From assembly GCA_965263155.1 (NCBI GenBank), contig OZ253586.1, forward strand, positions 620,001 to 684,000: a stretch of DNA of 64,000 nt, given 5' to 3'. Positions 1 to 8,756 of this stretch are shown here, piece after piece. This stretch comes from JAAXIE01 sp965263155. GTDB taxonomy: Bacteria > Chloroflexota > Dehalococcoidia > Lucifugimonadales > JAAXIE01. Numbering within the stretch: position 1 is the first letter of the stretch; each line of letters begins with the position of its first letter. The position numbers and the translations under genes were made by a program. A model generated the notes under the pieces. That model was not told the DNA's origin, did no database searches, and worked only from the letters and a program-made list of their open reading frames with translations.

Positions 1-422
1 TGCAGGTCAGGACGCTGGTTCCTGAGTTGGGCGGCCCTTCGTGGGCTGCTGGTGCCGATGCGCGCGCCCTTGGGAAGCTGCTCCAGCGAGCACCCCCAAC
101 GGTTGACTAGGACGTCCCGTGGGTCAGCGCGTTGGCAGACTGCGGCGATGGTGAGGCCCTTAGGTGACTGGGTGGGCAGGTCCTTGAGGCTGTGCACTGC
201 TAGGTTCACCTCGCCCCTCAGCAGGGCGTCCTCCAGCTCCTTCACGAACATGCCCCGACCCATCCCCGCTAGCGATGCCTCGGGGGAGGCATCGGCTTGG
301 GTCCGAACGCCGACGACCTCCACATCCAGACCCGGCGAGAGAGCGCGCAGCCGCTCCACCACCTCATTGGTCTGGGCCATGGCCAGCCTGCTGGCCCGGC
401 TACCTACGCGTAAGCTGTTCAT
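1..422 (-). CDS. hemC: Porphobilinogen deaminase (hydroxymethylbilane synthase), N-terminal part
   Basis: Polymerises four porphobilinogen units into hydroxymethylbilane in cytoplasmic tetrapyrrole synthesis. The minus strand from the ATG at 422 encodes about 140 residues. They include the N-terminal LRVGSRASRLAMAQT motif, the VHSLKDLP segment and the RIGTSSPRRAAQLR segment, which are hallmarks of the family. The gene runs off the left edge, so the dipyrromethane-cofactor cysteine and C-terminal domain are not visible. No clear Shine-Dalgarno is seen before the ATG. It is divergent from gatB across a 744-nt gap. Identification is secure; only completeness is unknown. Confidence 0.93.
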   Translation of the reverse strand, partial: MNSLRVGSRASRLAMAQTNEVVERLRALSPGLDVEVVGVRTQADASPEASLAGMGRGMFVKELEDALLRGEVNLAVHSLKDLPTQSPKGLTIAAVCQRADPRDVLVNRWGCSLEQLPKGARIGTSSPRRAAQLRNQRPDL

Positions 423-561
423 GTTGACCGCATTGCAGCAACATCAAAATCTAGTCTCTGGACTTGTCGATGCTGTTGGACAACCCGTCGCAGCATACTA
501 CAAACGGGTTTCTGGTGCGTTATGGTACGTTCAACGACCCGATATCGGACGGGGGAGGCTT

Positions 562-590
562 TACCGTCATTCGGGCCTAGGGCCGGAATC
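562..590. repeat. Degenerate REP-like palindrome
   Basis: CGTCATTCGGGCC and GGCCGGAATC form an imperfect inverted repeat. It resembles the better preserved palindromes at 18431-18461 and 50191-50220. This is a weak copy, recognised mainly by its CGTCATTC and GGAATC ends. Confidence 0.4.
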
Positions 591-630
591 AAGTGGGTCC
601 CGGCCTCCGGGGACCGTTCCCCAACACCTA

Positions 631-690
631 TGGCATTAGCCCGTTGACGGGGACTGCTCTCCCCCTCTAGCCTTCATATAGACCCGTCCG
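631..690 (+). repeat. CCCGTTGAC repeat, copy 1
   Basis: The stretch starts GGCATTAGCCCGTTGACGG and continues to CCCCTCTAG and CATATAGACC. It matches 47939-47990 over roughly 50 nt, where the copy starts GACATCAGCCCGTTGACG and also reaches CCCCTCTAG and CATATGG. Shorter relatives lie at 9790-9812 and 61828-61851. All copies are intergenic. Confidence 0.6.
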
Positions 691-869
691 TTCACGACTG
701 TTCCCTCTCTTGGTAGACCACTTCTTGAGAGGTGCCAAAACGTGCGAACCCCTCGTAGGGACAGTCCCGTGGCTGTTCACTACGCACGCTCACACACTCG
801 CCGCCCCAGTGGTCCAGCCCGATGCCATAAAGTGTGGCATAGAAATCCTTTAATTTCGTAGCTGAATTG

Positions 870-972
870 ATTACGAATGCCACAGATGCCACATAAAACA
901 CATATGATAAAACGCTTTTTAGCTACGAGGCGTCTGGCATATGAACAAGCCACAGCTATGATTCGTAGCAAC
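870..972 (+). repeat. AT-rich dispersed repeat, copy A
   Basis: Contains a tandem of ATGCCACAG and ATGCCACAT, then GATAAAACGCTTTTTAGC and TACGA, and a closing TGGCAT that can pair with the ATGCCA units. The same succession (tandem ATGnnACA, A-run, T-run, AGCTACG) occurs at 48167-48260. The far end, 951-972, carries a GATTCGTAGC block also seen at 9535-9545 on the other strand. Confidence 0.5.
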
Positions 973-1166
973 GATGGGATAAATGAGACCGAACCAGGTA
1001 AAAAACTCGCATCAGTTACAACTGCTGTCCCATGCGAAGCTGCAAGGACGGTCGTGATGCAAGGATCTCCCTCCGCGGGGATAACGGTCGGCTGTCCCCC
1101 AGAAGATCCCCTTGATATACTTCCTTGTGGCCACAGCGAGCTTGTAGCTACAGCGAGGCACCGGGT

Positions 1167-2645
1167 GTGGAATACGAAACTGTCATAGGGCTGGAGGTTC
1201 ATGTCCAGCTGCTTACCGAGAGCAAGATGTTTTGCTCTTGCAGCACTCGGTATCAGGGCGCGCCTCCCAATACGCATGTCTGTCCTGTGTGCTTGGGGAT
1301 GCCTGGGGTGCTGCCGGTTATCAACAGGCAGGCTGTGGAGCACACGATTGCTACGGGCTTGGCCTTGGACTGCCGCATCGCTGAGACTACACGGTTCGAC
1401 CGCAAGAACTACCCCTATCCAGACCTCATGAAGGGCTACCAGATCTCCCAGTACCAAGACCCAATCGCCTATGACGGGTACTTGGACTTGGAGATTGGTG
1501 AACAGCGGAGGCGCATCAGCGTGGAGCGGGTGCACTTGGAAGAGGATGTGGCCAAGCTGCAGCACGTAACCGGGGATGGGGCCGAGCCTTACACGTTGGT
1601 GGATGTGAATCGGTCCGGCGTACCTCTGATGGAAGTGGTGAGCCGTCCCGACATGCGCTCGGCGGAAGAGGCCCGCCGTTACCTGATGGGCCTGCACGCC
1701 ATCCTGCAATACACAGGTGTTTCGACTGCCAACATGCAGGAGGGCAACTTCCGCTGCGATACCAACGTTAGCCTTCGCCCCACGGGCAGTGACCAATTGG
1801 GGGGCAAGGTGGAGGTGAAGAACCTCAACAGCTTTCGCTCCGTCTTCTACGCGCTGAAGTACGAAGTCGAGCGTCAAAAGCGGGTGTTGGATGAGGGAGG
1901 GCGAGTCGAGCAAGAGACACGCGGTTGGTCAGAGGATAGAGGGGTGACATTCTCCCAGCGGTCCAAGGAGTACGCCCACGACTACCGGTATTTCCCCGAG
2001 CCTGACCTACCTCCCTTGGCCATTGGTCGGAAGTGGGTGCAGAAGCTGCAGTCGCTGTTGCCCGAGCTTCCCGCCGCTAGACGACACCGCTTTGCTCAAG
2101 AGTACGGGCTCTCAACCTACGATGCCGACTTGCTAACAGCGTCCAAGGCCATGAGCGAGTTCTTCGAGGCGGCGGTCGCTCACGAGGCCTCCTCCAGCCT
2201 CCCGTTGCAAGTGAGGGCCAAAATGGTGGGCAACTGGCTCATCACCGAGGTCAACAGGCTGTTAAACTTGGAAGGCGTGGATATCGCGAGCTGTCTGCTG
2301 ACCCCGGGCCACTTAGCTGAGTTGGCTTCCTTACTGGAGTCGGGCACTTTGGGCAGTTCGCTGGCCAAGACGACGCTAGAGGAAGCGTTCTACTCGGGAA
2401 AGGCGCCTCGGCAATTGGTCGAAGAAAGGGGCTACGTTCAGGTCAATGATGCTGCTATCATTGACGAGGCGGTGAGGCAGGCGCTAGAGGCCAACCCTTC
2501 AGCCGTCGCCGACTACTTGGGAGGCAAGGAGACCGCCTCCAAGTACCTGATAGGCCAGGTCATGAAGATGTCGAAGGGCAAGGCCAATCCTTCGCTGGTG
2601 GGCGAGGTCTTGAACAAGCAGCTTGGGGCCATGCGCTCCGCCTGA
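1167..2645 (+). CDS. gatB: Aspartyl/glutamyl-tRNA amidotransferase subunit B
   Basis: GatB takes ammonia from GatA and amidates Glu-tRNA(Gln) and Asp-tRNA(Asn), indirectly charging Gln and Asn tRNAs. The 492-residue product opens with EYETVIGLEVHVQL and carries the conserved RFDRKNYPYPDLMKGYQISQ segment in its kinase-like domain. The C-terminal YqeY-like helical domain covers roughly residues 330-490. I chose the GTG at 1167 because GCGAGG sits 7-9 nt upstream and it matches the family N-terminus; the in-frame TTG at 1125 has no ribosome-binding site. gatA and gatC are not in the window. secG follows 14 nt downstream. Confidence 0.96.
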   Translation: MEYETVIGLEVHVQLLTESKMFCSCSTRYQGAPPNTHVCPVCLGMPGVLPVINRQAVEHTIATGLALDCRIAETTRFDRKNYPYPDLMKGYQISQYQDPIAYDGYLDLEIGEQRRRISVERVHLEEDVAKLQHVTGDGAEPYTLVDVNRSGVPLMEVVSRPDMRSAEEARRYLMGLHAILQYTGVSTANMQEGNFRCDTNVSLRPTGSDQLGGKVEVKNLNSFRSVFYALKYEVERQKRVLDEGGRVEQETRGWSEDRGVTFSQRSKEYAHDYRYFPEPDLPPLAIGRKWVQKLQSLLPELPAARRHRFAQEYGLSTYDADLLTASKAMSEFFEAAVAHEASSSLPLQVRAKMVGNWLITEVNRLLNLEGVDIASCLLTPGHLAELASLLESGTLGSSLAKTTLEEAFYSGKAPRQLVEERGYVQVNDAAIIDEAVRQALEANPSAVADYLGGKETASKYLIGQVMKMSKGKANPSLVGEVLNKQLGAMRSA

Positions 2646-2659
2646 GAAGGGAAACGCAG

Positions 2660-2875
2660 TTGGAAGGCACTATCAGCTTCGCTCAGATACTGATTTCAGT
2701 AGTCCTCATCGTCATAATCTTGATGCAGGTGCGGGACGCGGGCTCAGGCATCTTCGGCAGCGGGCAGGCCAGCTACAGGACCCGCCGTGGGGTGGAGAAG
2801 ACCCTCTTTCAAGGGACCATCCTCTTAGGTGTGGTGTTCGTTATCATCTCTATCCTCAGCGCCAAGCTGCTCTAG
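2660..2875 (+). CDS. secG: Preprotein translocase subunit SecG
   Basis: Small accessory subunit of the SecYEG channel in the inner membrane. The 71-residue product has two hydrophobic helices, about residues 5-23 and 49-68, joined by the glycine-rich loop GSGIFGSGQAS typical of SecG. It starts at TTG 2660, preceded by GAAGGGAAA. It lies 14 nt after gatB and 12 nt before the next gene, so the three are probably co-transcribed. Length and topology fit the family. Confidence 0.9.
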   Translation: MEGTISFAQILISVVLIVIILMQVRDAGSGIFGSGQASYRTRRGVEKTLFQGTILLGVVFVIISILSAKLL

Positions 2876-2887
2876 GGCGCTGCCATC

Positions 2888-3679
2888 GTGGCAGGCCCGG
2901 TAATCACCCTCGCCACCGACTTCGGCTTGAGCGACCCCTATGTGGGCCTGATGAAGGCGGTCATCCTCGGAATCAATCCTCGAATCAACATCGTTGACCT
3001 GACACACGGCATACAGCCTCAGGCGGTTGACCAAGCTGCCTTCCTGATTTCCAAGAGCTACCGCTACTTTCCCCCGGATACTATCCACGTAGTGGTGGTC
3101 GATCCCGGTGTAGGCACGTCTAGGAGGGCCTTGGTTGTGACGATGCCTGATGGACTCTTCGTTGCTCCAGACAACGGGATCCTTGGCCGTCTGGGCGCCT
3201 TCGACGACCAGGGGCAGTTGGCCTCAGGCTCGAGGGCGTATTCGCCGACGGAGCCTGCCTTCTGGAGGATGCCGGTTAGCCACACCTTCCATGGTCGAGA
3301 CGTATTTGCTCCGGTGGCGGCTCACCTCTCCCTAGGGATAGAGCCCTCTGATCTGGGAGTGGAAGTCCATAGCTTGACCCCGCTGCACTACAGCGAACCT
3401 TCTTGGCAAGATGGCCGACTTGAAGGGCGTGTGGTCCATATAGACCACTATGGCAACCTGGTCACCGACATCGAGGCGAACTTGCTGGGGCAAGGAAATC
3501 CAGTGCGTGTGGATGTGAACGGCGAGTCGATGCACAGCCTCAGCTCGTCCTACGCTGAAGGGGACGACCTACTGGCCATCATCGGTAGCTTCAATACCCT
3601 TGAGGTGGCTGCGAGGAACGCCAGCGCGGAAGAGAGGCTGGGGGCGCGGATAGGCGATACCGTGCGAGTAGTCCGCTAG
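2888..3679 (+). CDS. SAM hydroxide adenosyltransferase (DUF62 / fluorinase-like family)
   Basis: Members of this family hydrolyse S-adenosylmethionine to adenosine and methionine, and are relatives of fluorinase and chlorinase. The 263-residue protein shows the family motifs ITLATDFGLSDPYVG (start), VVDPGVGTSRRAL (about residue 61) and the C-terminal-domain IDHYGNLVTDI (about residue 188). I infer the hydroxide-type activity rather than halogenation, because no fluorinase-specific insertion is apparent. It starts at GTG 2888, 12 nt after secG. Its physiological role is uncertain for the whole family. Confidence 0.88.
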   Translation: MAGPVITLATDFGLSDPYVGLMKAVILGINPRINIVDLTHGIQPQAVDQAAFLISKSYRYFPPDTIHVVVVDPGVGTSRRALVVTMPDGLFVAPDNGILGRLGAFDDQGQLASGSRAYSPTEPAFWRMPVSHTFHGRDVFAPVAAHLSLGIEPSDLGVEVHSLTPLHYSEPSWQDGRLEGRVVHIDHYGNLVTDIEANLLGQGNPVRVDVNGESMHSLSSSYAEGDDLLAIIGSFNTLEVAARNASAEERLGARIGDTVRVVR

Positions 3680-3824
3680 CCATGCTATGATTCGGCGTCA
3701 CGGCTATGGACTATGTAGAGGTTATGATTAGGCCCTTGAACGCCTTAGGTGACATGCAGCGCATTATCCTGCTACCATTGCATGCTTTTAACCGTAGCTA
3801 TCCGTCTCTTGTATAGGGGGCTAC

Positions 3825-4850
3825 ATGGAAAGTCCGGCCCAGCTTGAGGTTACTCGCGAGACGCTCCTTGAGATGTACCGCATCATGGTCACCATCCGCG
3901 TTTTCGAGGAGCGCGGCCTGTTCGAGGTGACTCAAAGGGCTCTCTCAGGCTCGGTGCATTCATCAGCGGGACAGGAGGCAGTGCCCACTGGCATCTGCGC
4001 CCACCTGACTGACCGTGACTACTTGGCAAGCACTCACCGCGGCCATGGTCACTGCATCGCCAAAGGGGTGGACCCCAAGGAGATGATGGCCGAGCTATTC
4101 GGCCGCCTCAATGGCACCAACCGGGGCAAGGGCGGTTCCATGCACATCGCCGATATGTCCCGGGGCATGCTAGGTGCCAACGGGGTGGTGGCGGCCAGCA
4201 TACCGTTGGCGGTGGGCGCAGGTCTCAGCATCAAGACCCGTGGTGAGGACCGGGTGGCCGTAGCCTTCTTCGGAGACGGCGGCGCTAACCAGGGGGTCAC
4301 TCACGAGAGCATGAACCTAGCTTCGGTCTGGAGGCTGCCAGTTATCTTCGTCTGTGAGAATAACCTGTATGCCGAGTCCACCCCAGTGGAGTATGCCCTG
4401 TCGGTAAAGAACGTGGCCGATCGGGCCGCTGCCTATTCCATGCCCGGCGTAACCGTGGACGGCATGGATGTGTTCGCTGTCTACGACGCAGCAGGGCAAG
4501 CCGTGGGTCGAGCCCGCGCTGGGCAGGGGCCTACTCTGTTGGAGTGCCGCACTTATCGTTACTATGGGCATACTGTGCGCGATAACCCGCACACCTACCG
4601 CACCCAAGAGGAGGAGCAGGAGTGGCGTGCTAAAGACCCCATCAAGCAGATGCGCGCCCGTGTGCTGGAAGAGGGCACTCTTAGTGACGTCGAGATGAAC
4701 AGCATTGATGCCCAAGCGGAGCAGATGATGGACGAGGCCCTCCAATTCGCCGAGGCTGGCGAACTCCCTGACCTGTCTGAGCTCTACACCGACGTATACG
4801 TGGACTACCCCTTGGAGCAGTTGCGCCGCGGCGCAGGGATGCTGCCCTAA
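3825..4850 (+). CDS. 2-oxoacid (pyruvate or acetoin type) dehydrogenase E1 subunit alpha
   Basis: Thiamine-diphosphate-dependent E1 alpha chain, decarboxylating pyruvate, acetoin or a branched 2-oxoacid as an alpha2beta2 heterotetramer with the next gene. The ThDP motif begins GDGGANQG at residues 150-157 and ends VCENN about 25 residues later. Other landmarks are ASTHRGHGH and the phosphorylation-loop region RYYGHTVRDNPHTYR. The 341-residue length is normal. ATG 3825 is preceded by ATAGGGGG. The substrate cannot be decided from sequence alone. No E2 or E3 gene lies beside the pair. Confidence 0.9.
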   Translation: MESPAQLEVTRETLLEMYRIMVTIRVFEERGLFEVTQRALSGSVHSSAGQEAVPTGICAHLTDRDYLASTHRGHGHCIAKGVDPKEMMAELFGRLNGTNRGKGGSMHIADMSRGMLGANGVVAASIPLAVGAGLSIKTRGEDRVAVAFFGDGGANQGVTHESMNLASVWRLPVIFVCENNLYAESTPVEYALSVKNVADRAAAYSMPGVTVDGMDVFAVYDAAGQAVGRARAGQGPTLLECRTYRYYGHTVRDNPHTYRTQEEEQEWRAKDPIKQMRARVLEEGTLSDVEMNSIDAQAEQMMDEALQFAEAGELPDLSELYTDVYVDYPLEQLRRGAGMLP

Positions 4851-4892
4851 GCTAATTCCCAAAGCTGGTCCCAAGCTAGTGCAGGAGGCCCT

Positions 4893-5924
4893 ATGTCCAC
4901 CACAACAGGACGCTCTATCCAGTACCGCGAGGCCATCAACGAGGCCCTGCATCAGGAAATGGAGCGAGACGAGACCATTATCATCATGGGCGAGGAAATC
5001 GCCGGCGCGCCAGGTAAGGCCGATCAGGGTTTCATCGACGCTTGGGGCGGGCCTTTTCGCACTACGGTCGGCCTCATTCAGAAGTTCGGTGACCGACGCG
5101 TCTTGGATACCCCTCTATCCGAGGCTGGCTTCATAGGCGCCGCCATGGGAGCCGCATCCACTGGACTGCGCCCTGTGGCCGAGTTGATGTTCGTTGACTT
5201 TGCCGGCGTGTGCCTTGACCAGATACTGAACAACGCCGCCAAGATGCGGTACATGTACGGTGGCCAAGTGAAGGTACCGGTGACGCTGCTTACCCGCATC
5301 GGGGCAGGCACTGCTTCCGCAGCCCAGCACTCTGAGTCTTTCTACTCGATTTTCAGCCACATACCAGGTCTGAAGGGTGTCTGCCCCTCTGACCCGTATA
5401 CTGCCAAAGGGCTTCTCGTCTCCGCGATACGGGACGATGACCCCGTGGTTTACTTCGAACACAAGCTGCTCTACGGAATGACGGGTGAGGTGCCGGAAGA
5501 GTCGTACGCCATACCTTTGGGCAAGGCCCGGGTGATGAAGCCGGGTAAGGACGTGACCCTCATCGGCATCTCCCGCATGACCCACGTTTGCATGGAAGCC
5601 GCCGCCACTCTTGGCGACAATGGTATAGATGCTGAAGTCATCGACCTGATGTCCATCTCCCCCATAGACTACGACATGTTAATTGATTCGGTGCGTCGCA
5701 CCCATCGCGTGGTGGTAGTGGACGAAGACACGCCCCGTTGCAGCGTGGCTGCCGACATCTGCGCCGTAGTTGCCGAGGAGGCCTTCGACCACCTCGACGG
5801 CCCGCCTTCGCGGGTGCAGGCCCCCCACACCCCCGTCCCTTATGCCAAGGCGCTAGAAGATGCATACATCCCGAACGCGGCTAGGGTTATAGCGGCCGTG
5901 GGGCGGGCGATGGGGACTGGTTAG
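4893..5924 (+). CDS. 2-oxoacid (pyruvate or acetoin type) dehydrogenase E1 subunit beta
   Basis: Beta chain of the E1 heterotetramer, supplying half of the ThDP site. The 343-residue protein has IIMGEEIAGAPGKADQG near the N-terminus, DTPLSEAGFIGAAMGA, and a transketolase C-terminal domain with VVVDEDTPRCS. ATG 4893 follows a strong CAGGAGG. It begins 42 nt after the alpha subunit, clearly one operon. Its stop overlaps the convergent FAD oxidase gene by 4 nt. Confidence 0.92.
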   Translation: MSTTTGRSIQYREAINEALHQEMERDETIIIMGEEIAGAPGKADQGFIDAWGGPFRTTVGLIQKFGDRRVLDTPLSEAGFIGAAMGAASTGLRPVAELMFVDFAGVCLDQILNNAAKMRYMYGGQVKVPVTLLTRIGAGTASAAQHSESFYSIFSHIPGLKGVCPSDPYTAKGLLVSAIRDDDPVVYFEHKLLYGMTGEVPEESYAIPLGKARVMKPGKDVTLIGISRMTHVCMEAAATLGDNGIDAEVIDLMSISPIDYDMLIDSVRRTHRVVVVDEDTPRCSVAADICAVVAEEAFDHLDGPPSRVQAPHTPVPYAKALEDAYIPNAARVIAAVGRAMGTG

Positions 5925-7303
5925 AGTCCCAACTTCCCCGGATTCATGATGTTGGCAGGGTCAAGGGCCTGCTTCATGGCACGTACTACGTCGAGGCCCA
6001 CCCCCCATTCTCGGGCCAGCAGGTGGGCCAGCTTTATGCCTGTGCCATGGCAGTATTCCATCGTGCCGCCCATGTCTTGAGCCAAGCGCAGCACGTCGTC
6101 GACGGCGTCGGCGAATTTGGCGGAATTCAGCCTGTTGGAAGTAGGCCGCACCAGCATTGAGAAGAGCTCGGGGCGTCCCCAGATGGCGTACTCCCGCACC
6201 TCGATGCCTTGTTGGGACAGAAGGTCGGAGGCCCGCTTGCGGTATTCCAGCACACGGGAGGCGGGCAGTGCCATGTGGAGGTAGTCGAAGCCCCACCGAC
6301 GACGCTTCCACCGCTCCTTGCGTGGCAGGTGTTGTACCTCGTCGCGGTAGTCGAGGGCGATGTCGTACCGTTGCTCCCAGTACTCCTCGGTAGGTCCGGG
6401 CCCTAGGTCTTGGCCTTGATGCTGTGTGCAAAGCTGCTGGCACCGGAACACTTCGGTCTGCACCAACTCTCTGTAACCTTGAAACATGAGGTACAGAATC
6501 GGGCCATCGGCTCCCTCTTCGGTCAGGTCCATCAGCGTAGGGCGCAGACCCAAGGAGCAAGCCTCCGTGACGGCGGTGAACCCCTGGTCGAAGGTAGGGA
6601 ATCGGAAGGAGATGAAGCGGCGGGTTTCCGGCACCACTGCCACTCTCAGGCTGGCTTGGGTGATGACTCCGAAGACGCCTTCCGCGCCGATGAAAAGATG
6701 GTTGAGGTTGGGACCGGCTGAGTACTTGGAGACCGGTGGTGTGCTCAGGACCTGTCCCGTGGGCAACACTGCCTCCAACCCCAATACCTGCTCGCCCATG
6801 GGGCCGTTGGCCGCTGCCAAGTAGCCCACGCCGTTGGTGGAGATGGTGCCCCCGATTGTTGCGATGGGCACACTCCAAGGGTCGTGGCCCAGCATCAGGC
6901 CATGCTCGTGGAGGGCTGTGTTCACGTCCTCCAATACCGCTCCTGCTTCCACTCGCACCATGCGGCTCTGCGGGTCGATATCCAGGATGGTGTTGAGGCG
7001 CTTCAGGTCAAGTACAATGCCGCCCTGCACTGGTAGCGCAGCCCCCATGACGCCCGTGCCACCTCCGCGGGGCACTATGGGCGTACCGCTTTCTGCAGCC
7101 AGCTTGACCACTTCCGCAACCTGCTTGGCGGAGCTGGGCGCGACTACGAGGTCGGCAGTCTTCTCCAGCAAATGAGAGGCTCGAAAGGCTCTAGACGGGC
7201 TGAGGGCGTCGCCAGAGTAGTGGTCAAGGTCTGGCTCCCCGGCGAGGACGTGGTCCTCACCGACGATCTGCGCGATGGAGCTTACTAAAGCAGGGTCGAG
7301 CAT
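5921..7303 (-). CDS. FAD-linked oxidase, GlcD / D-lactate dehydrogenase type
   Basis: A VAO/PCMH-fold flavoprotein that likely oxidises a 2-hydroxyacid such as glycolate or D-lactate. The FAD-binding domain spans about residues 35-215, with VPRGGGTGVMGAALP for the pyrophosphate loop and IGGTISTNGVG. The C-terminal domain ends in the characteristic LDPANIMNPGKLGL. Length is 460 residues, usual for GlcD. No GlcE or GlcF partners, nor an iron-sulfur subunit, are adjacent, so the electron acceptor is unknown. It is convergent with the E1 beta gene, sharing 4 nt. Confidence 0.85.
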   Translation of the reverse strand: MLDPALVSSIAQIVGEDHVLAGEPDLDHYSGDALSPSRAFRASHLLEKTADLVVAPSSAKQVAEVVKLAAESGTPIVPRGGGTGVMGAALPVQGGIVLDLKRLNTILDIDPQSRMVRVEAGAVLEDVNTALHEHGLMLGHDPWSVPIATIGGTISTNGVGYLAAANGPMGEQVLGLEAVLPTGQVLSTPPVSKYSAGPNLNHLFIGAEGVFGVITQASLRVAVVPETRRFISFRFPTFDQGFTAVTEACSLGLRPTLMDLTEEGADGPILYLMFQGYRELVQTEVFRCQQLCTQHQGQDLGPGPTEEYWEQRYDIALDYRDEVQHLPRKERWKRRRWGFDYLHMALPASRVLEYRKRASDLLSQQGIEVREYAIWGRPELFSMLVRPTSNRLNSAKFADAVDDVLRLAQDMGGTMEYCHGTGIKLAHLLAREWGVGLDVVRAMKQALDPANIMNPGKLGL

Positions 7304-7370
7304 GAGTGTGTAACCCTAGCGCACTAGGCCTTTAGGGAATTAGAGGCCGTGGCTCTCGAGCGCGGCACTG

Positions 7371-8756
7371 CTACTCCTTTGTAGACGAGGTGTTGGCGTA
7401 CCGCCACTCGGTGCCTTGGGGCGTGTCTTCTAGGGCGATGCCCAACTCCGAGAGGCCGGAGCGTATGGAGTCGGCGAGGGCGTATTGCTTGGCGGTGCGG
7501 AGTTGTCCGCGGACGCCTAGCAGAAGCTCGACGAAGGGTCCGACTTGCTGCGACCCCCGCTGCCGTGTGTCCTCAAGGGTCAGCCCAAGCACGCCGCTCA
7601 GGGTGGTAAGGGCTTCCTGGGCCTGTCTTACGGACTTGCCCCCTTCCGAAGCGCGGTTGATTTCCCTGCCTAGGTCAAAGAGGGCGGCCAAGGCTTGGGG
7701 GGTGTTCAAGTCGGTTTCCATGGCCTCGAGGAACTGCTCTCGATAGGGACCGGGGTCCACGCTTTCGGCAGCGTTCTCGTTGGCTGGTTGACGCATGGGA
7801 GTCCGTAGCCGCTCGGCGCCCCGTTCCATGGAGTTGAACTTGTCCTCGCTGTATGTCTGAGGGTGGGTGTAGTGGGTGCTGAGGAACAGGAGGCGGAAGG
7901 CATCGGAGGTGTGGCGTTCCAAGGCGTCGGACACAGCCACCAAGTTTCCCAAGGACTTGCTCATCTTATCGTCGCCCATATGCAGGAGGCCGTTATGGAC
8001 CCAGTGTCGCGCGAAAGGGACCTTCTGGGTGTAAGCCTCGCTCTGGGCCAACTCGTTCTCGTGGTGGGGGAACACTAGGTCTTGGCCACCGCCATGGATG
8101 TCTACTGTTTCGCCCAAGTACTCCATGGACATGGCGGTGCATTCGATATGCCAGCCGGGTCGACCCGGTCCCCAAGGGCTGTCCCATGCGGGCTCGCCGG
8201 GCTTGGCCCCCTTCCACAGGGTGAAGTCCATGGGGTCTTCCTTGCCCGCCCCCGGCTCGATTCTGGCCCCCGCCAGCAGACCTTCGAGATTGCGCCGGCT
8301 GAGCTTGCCGTAGTCTTGGGAACGGCCTACACGGAAGTAGACGTCGCCTTCGGAGGCATAGGCGTAGCCTTGCTCTTCCAAGCGATGGATGATCTTGATG
8401 ATGCCCGGCACCTCTTGGGTGGCCCGGGGGTAGCGGTGCGCCCTCTGAATGTTGAGTCCGTCCATATTGGCAAGAAATTCATCTATGTACTGCTCTGCCA
8501 ACTGATCGATGGACAGGCCTGCCTGCTGAGCGCCCTGAATTATCTTGTCGTCGATGTCGGTGAAGTTCTGTACGTGTTCCACCTCTAGCCCAGTGAACTC
8601 CAGATAGCGGCGCAATACATCGAAGATGATGTAGCTCATGGCGTGGCCGACATGACAGGAAGAGTAGGGAGTGATGCCGCACACATACATGCGGACCTTG
8701 CCGTCAGTGGGCACGAACTCCTTGGTCTCGCCGGTCAGAGTGTCGTAGAGCTTCAC
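7371..8756 (-). CDS. cysS: Cysteinyl-tRNA synthetase
   Basis: Class I synthetase charging tRNA(Cys). The 461-residue protein has the nucleotide-binding motif as YVCGITPYSSCHVGHAMSY, a variant I associate with Dehalococcoidia enzymes, and KMSKS at residues 264-268. Zinc ligands are visible as the early Cys, the Cys of HIECTAM and the His pair of FPHHENE. Its start overlaps the ispF stop by 4 nt (ATGA), implying translational coupling. The TPY form also recalls the mycothiol ligase MshC, but the full-length tRNA-binding C-terminal region favours CysS. Confidence 0.93.
   Translation of the reverse strand: MKLYDTLTGETKEFVPTDGKVRMYVCGITPYSSCHVGHAMSYIIFDVLRRYLEFTGLEVEHVQNFTDIDDKIIQGAQQAGLSIDQLAEQYIDEFLANMDGLNIQRAHRYPRATQEVPGIIKIIHRLEEQGYAYASEGDVYFRVGRSQDYGKLSRRNLEGLLAGARIEPGAGKEDPMDFTLWKGAKPGEPAWDSPWGPGRPGWHIECTAMSMEYLGETVDIHGGGQDLVFPHHENELAQSEAYTQKVPFARHWVHNGLLHMGDDKMSKSLGNLVAVSDALERHTSDAFRLLFLSTHYTHPQTYSEDKFNSMERGAERLRTPMRQPANENAAESVDPGPYREQFLEAMETDLNTPQALAALFDLGREINRASEGGKSVRQAQEALTTLSGVLGLTLEDTRQRGSQQVGPFVELLLGVRGQLRTAKQYALADSIRSGLSELGIALEDTPQGTEWRYANTSSTKE

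Larger units (their letters stand above)
423..1166. other. Repeat-bearing intergenic gap between hemC and gatB
   Basis: I see no convincing gene in these 744 nt. The gap holds a degenerate REP-like palindrome (about 562-590), one copy of the CCCGTTGAC repeat (631-690), a short hairpin made of ATGCCA and TGGCAT (822-838) and an AT-rich repeat copy (870-972). Open frames across it are short or are read antisense to gatB. Confidence 0.6.

Noticed and set aside
780..1913. 377-codon minus-strand frame
   Set aside because: It runs antisense through gatB and repeat DNA; its protein has no recognisable motif and gatB is certain.
5961..6878. 305-codon minus-strand frame
   Set aside because: Overlaps the FAD oxidase in another frame of the same strand and is rich in Arg, Pro and Gly, typical of a shadow.
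7371..8756. Mycothiol ligase MshC instead of CysS
   Set aside because: The GITPY motif resembles MshC, but the C-terminal tRNA-binding region and full length are present, and the ispF-cysS order fits CysS.
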